NCBI RefSeq assembly: GCF_000332515.2
Contig: NZ_AOGZ02000016.1
Coordinates: 195,628 to 259,627 of the forward strand
Direction of reading: 5' to 3'
Source of the DNA: Leptospira wolbachii serovar Codice str. CDC
GTDB taxonomy: Bacteria > Spirochaetota > Leptospiria > Leptospirales > Leptospiraceae
Length of the DNA: 64,000 nt
A program made the translations under genes and the position numbers. Of the stretch, positions 54,817-62,252 are shown piece after piece. Numbering within the stretch: position 1 is the first letter of the stretch; the number at the start of each line of letters is the position of its first letter. The notes under the pieces were generated by a model. The model worked only from the letters and a program-made list of their open reading frames with translations. It searched no databases and was not told the DNA's origin.

Positions 54817-56251
54817 ACCAACAGGATTTTTAGAATTTAAAAAAGAATACCTTCAGAAGATTGAACCAAAGGAACGGGTGAAGAACTACAAAGAGTTCGA
54901 GAAACCCTTTCCAGAGACTGTTGCCAAAGACCAAGGCGCTCGTTGTATGGACTGCGGAATTCCTTTTTGCCATGGGGATACAGGTTGTCCTGTCGATAAC
55001 CTTATTCCTGAATTCAATGACTTCGTATACCGAGGTCGCTGGAAAGAGGCTTGGGAAAATCTTTCTAAAACAAATAACTTCCCTGAATTTACAGGAAGGT
55101 TGTGCCCTGCTCCTTGTGAGTCTGCTTGTACTTTAGGAATCATTGAACCGCCTGTTTCTATCAAGTCTATTGAAAGAACCATCATTGATCGGGCTTGGGA
55201 AGAAGGTTGGGTCATCCCACAAACTCCTGTATCCAAATCGGGTAAAAAAGTTGCCGTTGTAGGATCGGGACCAGCAGGTCTTGCCGCAGGACAACAGTTA
55301 GCTCGTGCTGGACATACAGTCACTATCTTTGAAAAAAATGACCGTATTGGTGGCCTACTCCGCTATGGAATTCCAGACTTCAAAATGGAAAAAAGACATA
55401 TTGACCGCCGCATGAAACAAATGGAGGCGGAAGGTGTGACTTTCAAAACCAATGTCAATGTGGGTGTAGACATTACCGCAAAGCAATTATTAGCTGATTT
55501 TGATTCGGTTGTCCTTGCTTGTGGATCCGAAGTTCCAAGAGATCTCCCCGTAGAAGGAAGAAAAAACAAAGGCGTTTACTTTGCAATGGAGTTTCTGTCC
55601 AAAAACAACAAACATGTTGCTGGTGACGATATCGAAATCATAAATGCGAAAGACAAACATGTCATCGTGATAGGCGGTGGTGATACTGGTTCTGACTGTG
55701 TTGGAACTTCTAATCGCCATGGTGCCAAATCAGTCACACAAATTGAACTTTTCCCAGAACCGCCGAAAGAAAGAGACTCCTCCACACCTTGGCCTCTTTA
55801 TCCAAAAATGCTCCGGACTTCCACCTCACATGAAGAAGGTGTGAATCGGAAATGGGCCGTTTCCACTATGGGTTTTAAATCCAATGATAAAGGGGAAGTC
55901 ACTGCCATTTACGGATCGGAAGTAAAAGAGGAAAATGGAAAATTCAACCCAGTTCCTGGTACTGAATTTGAATGGCCGGCGGATTTAGTTTTTCTTGCGA
56001 TGGGATTTGTAAATCCAGTGAAAGAAGGATTACTTGCTGACTTGCAAAAAGAAGGACTGGAACTAGATGGTCGAGGGAACGTAAAAGCGGATTTCGGAAC
56101 AAAACCGGGATCTTTTGCAACTTCTGTACCGAAAGTGTACGCTTGTGGCGACGTAAGGCGAGGGCAATCCCTCATTGTTTGGGCCATTTCCGAAGGAAGG
56201 AAGTGTGCAGACCAAGTACACCACTTTCTAATGCAAGAAGTAGAGGGGTAG
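54809..56251 (+). CDS. gltD: Glutamate synthase small subunit
   Basis: The 480-residue NADPH-dependent partner has an N-terminal double 4Fe-4S region ([28 protein letters not shown], later [11 protein letters not shown]), then FAD ([27 protein letters not shown]) and NADPH ([21 protein letters not shown]) domains. It starts at GTG 54809 within the gltB end with GAGGGGG upstream. Confidence 0.97.
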   Translation: MGKPTGFLEFKKEYLQKIEPKERVKNYKEFEKPFPETVAKDQGARCMDCGIPFCHGDTGCPVDNLIPEFNDFVYRGRWKEAWENLSKTNNFPEFTGRLCPAPCESACTLGIIEPPVSIKSIERTIIDRAWEEGWVIPQTPVSKSGKKVAVVGSGPAGLAAGQQLARAGHTVTIFEKNDRIGGLLRYGIPDFKMEKRHIDRRMKQMEAEGVTFKTNVNVGVDITAKQLLADFDSVVLACGSEVPRDLPVEGRKNKGVYFAMEFLSKNNKHVAGDDIEIINAKDKHVIVIGGGDTGSDCVGTSNRHGAKSVTQIELFPEPPKERDSSTPWPLYPKMLRTSTSHEEGVNRKWAVSTMGFKSNDKGEVTAIYGSEVKEENGKFNPVPGTEFEWPADLVFLAMGFVNPVKEGLLADLQKEGLELDGRGNVKADFGTKPGSFATSVPKVYACGDVRRGQSLIVWAISEGRKCADQVHHFLMQEVEG

Positions 56252-56262
56252 AACCTCTTTTC

Positions 56263-56448
56263 TTAAGAACCACATTTGGAACATACCTTGTCGTAACAGG
56301 GATAATTTGTTTCCAAATGTGGGTTTACATTAGAGCCATCTTTGGCAAAAAAATTCTTGCCTAACTTCCAAATTGCAGAAATCATTGGAGAGATCAATTG
56401 AAACGTAGCAAGTAACACTATTGAGATTGTTATATAATATTCCAACAC
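56263..56448 (-). CDS. Possible small membrane protein with Cys-rich end
   Basis: A 61-residue minus-strand frame has an N-terminal hydrophobic helix (MLEYYITISIVLLATFQLISP) and a C terminus with three Cys (YPCYDKVCSKCGS). It would begin at GTG 56448. Against it, the same bases form a long inverted repeat (56268-56325), and no gene order supports it. It could be real or an accidental frame in a structured RNA. Confidence 0.3.
   Translation of the reverse strand: MLEYYITISIVLLATFQLISPMISAIWKLGKNFFAKDGSNVNPHLETNYPCYDKVCSKCGS
56268..56325. repeat. Long inverted repeat downstream of gltD
   Basis: CCACATTTGGAA (56270-56281) is the exact reverse complement of TTCCAAATGTGG (56311-56322), with AACC/GGGTT flanks almost matching. 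A smaller CCTTGT/ACAGGG stem lies in the 29-base loop. No T run follows. It may be a processing or termination structure. Confidence 0.45.
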
Positions 56449-56459
56449 CTGAGATACCC

Positions 56460-57431
56460 TTGAAACTGACTATTACACAATTCATAAAAATCGCAACACT
56501 TTTGGTAGTGATCGCCGGTAACCTATCCGCAGAAAACATCCTTCTCAAAAAAGGGGGGACTCTCCAAGGTAAGGTGGTCGAACAAGACCAATATAAGCTA
56601 AAAATTCGAAAAGAAGATGGAACCATCGTTGTTCTCAACAAAACCGACATCCTTAAGGTGGTGTATAAAGACCACCTAACTGCCGCAGAGGAAGATAAAC
56701 TCAGAAAAGCAGAAGAAGATAAAGAAAGACTTAAAAAAGAAAAAGAAGAAGCTGCAAGGCTGAAAAAAGAACAAGAGGAAGCTGCTCGTTTAGAAAAAGA
56801 ATTGGCTGCTAAAAATGCATCGGCTGATGCAGAAGCCAAACGCAAACAAGAAGAAGAAGCTAGACTTGCAGAAGCAGACAGAAAGAACCTAACAAGGACA
56901 GGTGCCACTTGGCGATCTGCAGTCCTTCCTGGTTGGGGTCAATGGAAACAAGGCCGAAAAGTACAAGCCATTGTTTACCCATCCATCATTGCTGTCGGAC
57001 TTTTTTTTACATACGACAAACACCGTATGTATTTAAATGCTAAACGCGATTACAATAATTTAGATAATCCTTATACTACAAACGGATATTTCCGAGCTGC
57101 TTTTTCTCCACAATCTGCAGCAACGGTATCTCCTGCAGAAGCTGTCGTTGCCAGCCAATTCGGCCCCTTCAAAGGACAAAGAGAATCTGTAGAAAAACAT
57201 TACCAAGACATGCAATATATTGGTGCTGCAACTCTTTTAGTTTATATATGGAACATATTTGATGCCTACTACTTCCACCCAACAGGTTCTGGGTTAAGTA
57301 TGGACGACACTCGCAAAGAAAAATTCTTCATGCATTCTTCTGTAGATCGTGTTGGCTACCACCCCACTGCCATCGCAGGTGATCGAGGTATCGAACACCG
57401 TACGCAATTAGGATATGAATTTACTTTCTAA
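56460..57431 (+). CDS. DUF5683-like protein with coiled coil
   Basis: The protein has 323 residues. After a signal peptide (cleavage near LSA) comes a short beta domain (ILLKKGGTLQGKVVEQDQYKLKI), then a charged coiled coil (EEDKERLKKEKEEAARLKKE and on, about residues 75-135), then RSAVLPGWGQWKQGRK, the signature of DUF5683-type proteins, and hydrophobic helices. TTG 56460 is chosen; a longer frame starts at TTG 56421, but TATAAT at 56433-56438 is probably a -10 box, which would exclude it. Unknown function, envelope location likely. Confidence 0.7.
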   Translation: MKLTITQFIKIATLLVVIAGNLSAENILLKKGGTLQGKVVEQDQYKLKIRKEDGTIVVLNKTDILKVVYKDHLTAAEEDKLRKAEEDKERLKKEKEEAARLKKEQEEAARLEKELAAKNASADAEAKRKQEEEARLAEADRKNLTRTGATWRSAVLPGWGQWKQGRKVQAIVYPSIIAVGLFFTYDKHRMYLNAKRDYNNLDNPYTTNGYFRAAFSPQSAATVSPAEAVVASQFGPFKGQRESVEKHYQDMQYIGAATLLVYIWNIFDAYYFHPTGSGLSMDDTRKEKFFMHSSVDRVGYHPTAIAGDRGIEHRTQLGYEFTF

Positions 57432-57448
57432 CCGCTGTTAGAAAGTAA
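57421..57448 (+). terminator. 12-bp hairpin overlapping the gene end
   Basis: TTACTTTCTAAC pairs perfectly with GTTAGAAAGTAA around CGCT, the stop codon lying in the left arm. No strong T run follows, so termination is likely but not certain. Confidence 0.5.
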
Positions 57449-57495
57449 GACATTTTCAATAAACCCTCATTAGACTCATTCTAAATCTCAACTAA

Positions 57496-57517
57496 CCCCT
57501 TGACAAAAATCAAGGGG
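57496..57517 (+). promoter_or_regulatory. FNR/CRP-type box ahead of ccoN
   Basis: TTGAC-AAAA-ATCAA (57500-57513) matches the FNR consensus TTGAT-N4-ATCAA except for one base, and is extended to a longer dyad CCCCTTGA-CAAAAA-TCAAGGGG (57496-57517). A TATAAA -10 candidate lies at 57567-57572, which would put the box near -72. FNR/FixK-type control of cbb3 oxidase in low oxygen is usual in other bacteria. Confidence 0.6.
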
Positions 57518-57623
57518 GATTTAACGAACCAAATTCTGTTTTTCTTTCTTTTCTTCGTCTTTTGTGTATAAAGGAATTAGTTCTCTATACATACAGAACT
57601 GATAAAGATTAAGGAGAGAAACA

Positions 57624-59054
57624 TTGGCTACGGAAAAAACTCAATATGACGATTTTATCGTAAAAGGGTTTATCATTTCAGCGTTAGTCTGGGGCGTCGC
57701 ATCAATGACATTTGGTGTCATTATTGCCTTCCAGCTTGTATATCCACAGCTGAATTTTGAATTACCTTGGACGAGCTTCGGAAGGTTACGACCTCTACAT
57801 ACCAATGCAGCCATTTTTGGATTTGCATTGAGTGTTATCTTCGCCACAGCGTACCATACAGTACAAAGATTGTGTCGGACTAGAATGTGGAATGACACAC
57901 TTTCCAAAATACACCTGGCATTGTATAACCTAACAATTGTCCTAGCAGCGATTACACTACCTCTTGGATACAGTCAATCAAAAGAATATGCCGAATTAGA
58001 ATGGCCTATCGACTTATTGCTTGTTGTATGGTATGTAATTTTCTTTGCAAACTATTTGATGACGGTAATCAAACGAAAAGAAGAACAAATGTATGTAGCT
58101 ATTTGGTTCTACATTGCTTCTTTTGTTACGGTTCCACTTCTTTTTATTGTAAACAACATTGTGATCCCAGCAGGATTCTTAAAATCCTACTCGGTATATG
58201 CAGGTGTGTTCGATGCCAACATCCAATGGTGGTATGGACACAACGCAGTAGCCTTTGTTCTTACAACTCCGTTTTTGGGACTTATGTACTACTACCTCCC
58301 AAAACATATCAAACAACCCATATACTCTCATAGACTTTCGATCATTCACTTCTGGTCGTTAATCTTTATCTATATCTGGGCAGGTCCTCACCATTTACTT
58401 TACTCTCCAATTCCAGAATGGTTACAAACAACAGGGATGGTATTCTCCATCATGTTATGGATGCCTTCTTGGGGTGGTATGTTGAATGGATTCCTTACAC
58501 TGACCCAAGCAAAAGATAAAATCAAAGTGGATGCTACCCTCAAAATGATGTTAGCTGCTGTAACTTTTTACGGTATGTCTACATTTGAAGGTCCACTTCT
58601 TTCCATTCGTGCGGTTTCCGCTCTTGGACACAACACTGACTGGATCATTGGTCACGTTCACTCAGGAACTTTAGGTTGGGTGGGATTTATGTCTGCTGCA
58701 GCTCTATACTACCTAGTGCCAAGACTTTGGAATTCCAATCTCTACAGCGAAAAACTCGCAAACGCACACTTCTGGCTCGGAACTCTCGGTATCCTACTCT
58801 ACATCATTTCTATGTGGGTATCTGGAATTACTGAAGGTTCTATGTGGCGAGCAGTCGGCGAAAACGGCGAACTCGTTTATAAAGACTGGGTGGAAATCGT
58901 TGAGTTCTTAAAACCATTTAGACTTTTCCGTGCGATCGGAGGAACACTCTATCTAACAGGGATTATATTAATGGTGTATAACTTTATCAAAACCATTCAA
59001 AACAAAGACAGTGGGTTTGTAGAACAAGACTTACGTATAGGAGTGAAATCATAA
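57624..59054 (+). CDS. ccoN: cbb3 cytochrome c oxidase subunit I
   Basis: The 476-residue polytopic subunit carries the haem b / haem-copper site. Seen are LRPLHTNAAIFGFALSV, WWYGHNAVAFVL, IWAGPHHLLYSPIPEW and the distal helix GHNTDWIIGHVHSGTLGWVG, which hold the haem and CuB His ligands. It starts at TTG 57624 with AAGGAG upstream. Its stop overlaps the ccoO start (TAATG). Confidence 0.96.
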   Translation: MATEKTQYDDFIVKGFIISALVWGVASMTFGVIIAFQLVYPQLNFELPWTSFGRLRPLHTNAAIFGFALSVIFATAYHTVQRLCRTRMWNDTLSKIHLALYNLTIVLAAITLPLGYSQSKEYAELEWPIDLLLVVWYVIFFANYLMTVIKRKEEQMYVAIWFYIASFVTVPLLFIVNNIVIPAGFLKSYSVYAGVFDANIQWWYGHNAVAFVLTTPFLGLMYYYLPKHIKQPIYSHRLSIIHFWSLIFIYIWAGPHHLLYSPIPEWLQTTGMVFSIMLWMPSWGGMLNGFLTLTQAKDKIKVDATLKMMLAAVTFYGMSTFEGPLLSIRAVSALGHNTDWIIGHVHSGTLGWVGFMSAAALYYLVPRLWNSNLYSEKLANAHFWLGTLGILLYIISMWVSGITEGSMWRAVGENGELVYKDWVEIVEFLKPFRLFRAIGGTLYLTGIILMVYNFIKTIQNKDSGFVEQDLRIGVKS

Positions 59055-59749
59055 TGTTTGGATTTAACAAATTCTTAGATTGGTTTTCAGAAATTGCAGA
59101 CCGTTGGGATACAAAAGGTATTAAGTTTACTCTATATACAACGATTGCCGTTGTGATTGGTGGACTATTTGAACTCATCCCACCGTTTTTCTTAACAAAA
59201 ACGGTAACTCCAATTTCCACTGTAAAACCATATTCCGCATTGGAACTTGCAGGACGTGACACTTACCAAAAAGAAGGATGTATCGGATGCCATACTCAAA
59301 TGGTTCGACCATTCAAATGGGAAGTGGATCGTTTTGACCCAACAAAGGCTTACGGAAGAACTGGATACTCGAAAGGTGGAGAGTATGTTTATGACCACCC
59401 TTTCCTTTGGGGATCCAAACGGACAGGTCCAGACTTAGCTCATGAATCCCAAATGTTACGTTCTGACGAATGGCATAAAAACCATTTGATCAACCCAAGA
59501 ACTGTGGGTGGAGTACCTAACTCTATTATGCCAGCCTATCCATGGTTATTCGAAGAATCACATAAGATAGATGTAGAACAAGTTGTATCTAACATGAAAG
59601 CTCTCAAGTCCATCGGAGTTCCTTATACTGAAGAAGACTTTGCCAATGCACCGTCTCTTCTAAAGGACAAAACCGAAGGACAAGCACTCGTTGCTTATTT
59701 GCAAAAACTGGGAAAAGATTCCGCAGAGTTGCAAAAAGGTATGAAGTAA
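59054..59749 (+). CDS. ccoO: cbb3 oxidase subunit II (monohaem cytochrome c)
   Basis: The 231-residue protein has an N-terminal transmembrane anchor (about residues 26-46) and one haem site (EGCIGCHTQMVRPF). IMPAYPWLFE near the C terminus holds the axial Met. Its ATG shares a base with the ccoN stop. Confidence 0.96.
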   Translation: MFGFNKFLDWFSEIADRWDTKGIKFTLYTTIAVVIGGLFELIPPFFLTKTVTPISTVKPYSALELAGRDTYQKEGCIGCHTQMVRPFKWEVDRFDPTKAYGRTGYSKGGEYVYDHPFLWGSKRTGPDLAHESQMLRSDEWHKNHLINPRTVGGVPNSIMPAYPWLFEESHKIDVEQVVSNMKALKSIGVPYTEEDFANAPSLLKDKTEGQALVAYLQKLGKDSAELQKGMK

Positions 59750-59753
59750 AATC

Positions 59754-59885
59754 ATGAACGATGCAGACATTCTACTCGTTTATAAAAGTCTGAGATTGCC
59801 GATCCTCGTGATCGCAATCTCTTACATCACCTACTACGTTTATAAAAAACGTACTAAAGACGAAATGGAGAAACCCAAGTATAGA
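59754..59885 (+). CDS. ccoQ: cbb3 oxidase small subunit CcoQ
   Basis: This 43-residue gene encodes one transmembrane helix (MNDADILLVYKSLRLPILVI then AISYITYYVYKKRTKDEME), the standard CcoQ/FixQ size and place between ccoO and ccoP. It is easily missed by its length. GAGGAGG follows it and serves ccoP. Confidence 0.8.
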
Positions 59886-59908
59886 ATGCTTGAGGAGGAT
59901 TAATACGA

Positions 59909-60439
59909 ATGAAAGAACCAAAAGAAGTAGACGGAATCTTCCAAGCCGACAACCCGATGCCCACTTGGTGGAAATTGGTTTGGCTGATCAGTATCATCGT
60001 TTCCATCGGTTATGTTGTATACTTTCACTGGTATTCTGAATGGCCACAAGAAGTTGCATTTGAAAAAGAAGTTGCAGAACACGAAGCGCAATTTCCAGCC
60101 AAACAAGCAGTTGTTGCGAACTCAGAAGATGGATCAAACCCTTACCGTGATGACGCAGTTGCTATCAAAGAAGGTGAAGGAACTTACAAACAAATTTGTT
60201 CCGCTTGCCATGGCCCAACTGCAGAAGGTGCTGTGGGACCAAGCCTTGTTGATAAAGATTGGATTCATGGAAACACTGACAAAGAAGTGTTTAACAACAT
60301 CATGAAAGGGATTGGCCCAGAAAGACAAAAACTCAACCGAGGTGGAATGCCAGCTTGGGAAGGTTTAGGTGCCGAAAAAGTGTATGCCGTGATGGCATGG
60401 CTTGCCACTAAAAACAGTAGTTTGGTAAAGGCTAAATAA
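59909..60439 (+). CDS. ccoP: cbb3 oxidase subunit III with one haem c
   Basis: The 176-residue protein has an N-terminal region (MKEPKEVDGIFQADNPMPTWW) and transmembrane anchor as in CcoP, then a single cytochrome c domain (CSACH at 97-101, GGMPAW with the axial Met). Usual CcoP has two haem c domains and about 300 residues, so this is a short form. Start follows GAGGAGG. Confidence 0.9.
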   Translation: MKEPKEVDGIFQADNPMPTWWKLVWLISIIVSIGYVVYFHWYSEWPQEVAFEKEVAEHEAQFPAKQAVVANSEDGSNPYRDDAVAIKEGEGTYKQICSACHGPTAEGAVGPSLVDKDWIHGNTDKEVFNNIMKGIGPERQKLNRGGMPAWEGLGAEKVYAVMAWLATKNSSLVKAK

Positions 60440-60441
60440 AG

Positions 60442-61761
60442 ATGATCATTTCAAGACCACAAACAGGTAAGGTAAGAACACGAAGAAATTTCGTTATGAG
60501 TTTTCTTGTGGGTTTATTTTTAATCGCACCTTGGGTGGTGTTACCAGAAGGTAGCCCACTCATTCGACTGGACATTCCTCATAGGATGTTTCACTTGTTT
60601 GGCGGTCTTTTTATCCCACAAGAAGGGCTAATCTTATGGTTTTTCCTTCTAACGATGGGACTCTCTCTTTTCTTTTTCACCTCCGTCATCGGCCGTGTTT
60701 GGTGCGGATGGGGGTGTCCTCAAACAATCTACACCGATCTATTCGATAGAATTGGTCGGTTTGTTTTGGATTCAAAATATGGAAAGAAGGATGCATCTCT
60801 CCATGGAAAATTCACTGTTTATTTTCTTTGGGTTGTTGTGTCCTTTATTGCTTCCTTCCATTGGATTGCTTACTTTGTAAGCCCCTACGAAATGTTAGCT
60901 GACTATTTAAGTTTTGCGGCATTTTCACAAACCTACTTTTATTTTACTGCATTCTTTACAGCGGCGATGTTCATCGACATCGGATTTATCCGAGAGCAGT
61001 TCTGCCGTTATGCTTGCCCTTATGCAAGGTTCCAAACTCTCCTTATGGATGAACATTCTTGGAACGTTACCTATGACTTCAAACGAGGAGAACCTCGTCG
61101 GGATGGAAAAACAAAAATTGGGGATTGTATCTCCTGCAATATGTGTGTTGTTGTCTGCCCCACTGGGATTGATATCCGAGATGGTCTTCAAGTAGGTTGT
61201 GTGGCCTGCGGGAAATGTGTAGATGCATGCACATCCATCATGGCAAAAGAAAACAAAAAAACGCTGATAGGATACTTCTCTCTTAAACAAATAGAAACTG
61301 GTGCTAAAATCAAATGGATTCGTCCAAGAACTGTTGTATATGCGATTCTTTTAACAGTCGTCATTACGGGTGCGATCATCCAACTCATCACTCGCAGTCC
61401 TATGTCGATGATTGCTGCATCCAATAAGTCCATGCCACCTATCTTAATCCCCGATAATAAAATCAGAGCTTTCGTTGCTCTGCGCATTCAAAACATTGCA
61501 CCTGTAGAAAAGGAATTCCAACTCTCTGCTTTTGATACAAGGCATGGAAAAGAAATCCTGATTCGCTCCGGTGAAGAAAACAACCAATTCAAATTGGGAT
61601 CAGGCGAAATCAAAAGTATCTCTGTGGTTTTAGAGACACAATCTCTCACAGAACAAGAGTTGAATGAAGGATATTTACCAGGTTCTATTGTATTAAACAA
61701 TGCAGAAGATCCAGATGAACGATTGGAGAAAAAACTCTCCTTAACATTACCAAGGAGGTAA
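60442..61761 (+). CDS. ccoG: CcoG/RdxA/FixG ferredoxin-like oxidase assembly protein
   Basis: The 439-residue membrane protein has several transmembrane helices and two 4Fe-4S binding motifs (CISCNMCVVVCPTGIDI and CVACGKCVDACTSIM). VWCGWGCPQTIY and CRYACPYARFQ are also family features. CcoG assists cbb3 assembly, probably by reducing copper. It starts 3 bp after ccoP. Confidence 0.95.
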   Translation: MIISRPQTGKVRTRRNFVMSFLVGLFLIAPWVVLPEGSPLIRLDIPHRMFHLFGGLFIPQEGLILWFFLLTMGLSLFFFTSVIGRVWCGWGCPQTIYTDLFDRIGRFVLDSKYGKKDASLHGKFTVYFLWVVVSFIASFHWIAYFVSPYEMLADYLSFAAFSQTYFYFTAFFTAAMFIDIGFIREQFCRYACPYARFQTLLMDEHSWNVTYDFKRGEPRRDGKTKIGDCISCNMCVVVCPTGIDIRDGLQVGCVACGKCVDACTSIMAKENKKTLIGYFSLKQIETGAKIKWIRPRTVVYAILLTVVITGAIIQLITRSPMSMIAASNKSMPPILIPDNKIRAFVALRIQNIAPVEKEFQLSAFDTRHGKEILIRSGEENNQFKLGSGEIKSISVVLETQSLTEQELNEGYLPGSIVLNNAEDPDERLEKKLSLTLPRR

Positions 61762-61763
61762 TG

Positions 61764-62252
61764 ATGTTTAAAGAATTACACCCAAGTTTACGAAATGCCA
61801 TGTATGTGGTTCTCTTTAGTTTCACTGCTCTTGTGGCAGCTACGTTTTATACTATTCGCCTTACTTATAAAAACTTCGAACCGGTAATGGATAAAAACTA
61901 TTACGAAATCGGTCTCAACTATGAAAAAGCCATCGAAAACCAAAAGGAACTTTTGAAACAAGGGTATGTCTTAAAATCCAATTGGGACAACTTAAACCTC
62001 ATTCCGTTTGGTGAATCCGAAATATCAGTCCAACTGGAAAAAGGTGGGACTGTTACTTCTGCAAAGTCTGTGGTTGTATATTTAGAACGAAACGCAACTA
62101 CAAAGAACACAGTGCATTACAACTTAAAGCCAAATGCCAATGGATTTAGTGGCAAAATCCCTCTTTTAGAAAAGGGAACATGGAATTTGCGATTGGTTGC
62201 TGATATTGATGGCAAATCCTTTGAAAGAGAAGGAAAGATCTCCGTTCGATGA
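61764..62252 (+). CDS. ccoH: FixH/CcoH assembly protein
   Basis: The 162-residue protein has one N-terminal transmembrane segment (about residues 11-33), then an NYYEIGLNYEKAIENQ segment typical of FixH and a periplasmic domain. ATG 61764 is preferred to the ATG at 61761 because the AAGGAGG lies five bases upstream. It overlaps ccoI by 4 bp (ATGA). Confidence 0.9.
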   Translation: MFKELHPSLRNAMYVVLFSFTALVAATFYTIRLTYKNFEPVMDKNYYEIGLNYEKAIENQKELLKQGYVLKSNWDNLNLIPFGESEISVQLEKGGTVTSAKSVVVYLERNATTKNTVHYNLKPNANGFSGKIPLLEKGTWNLRLVADIDGKSFEREGKISVR

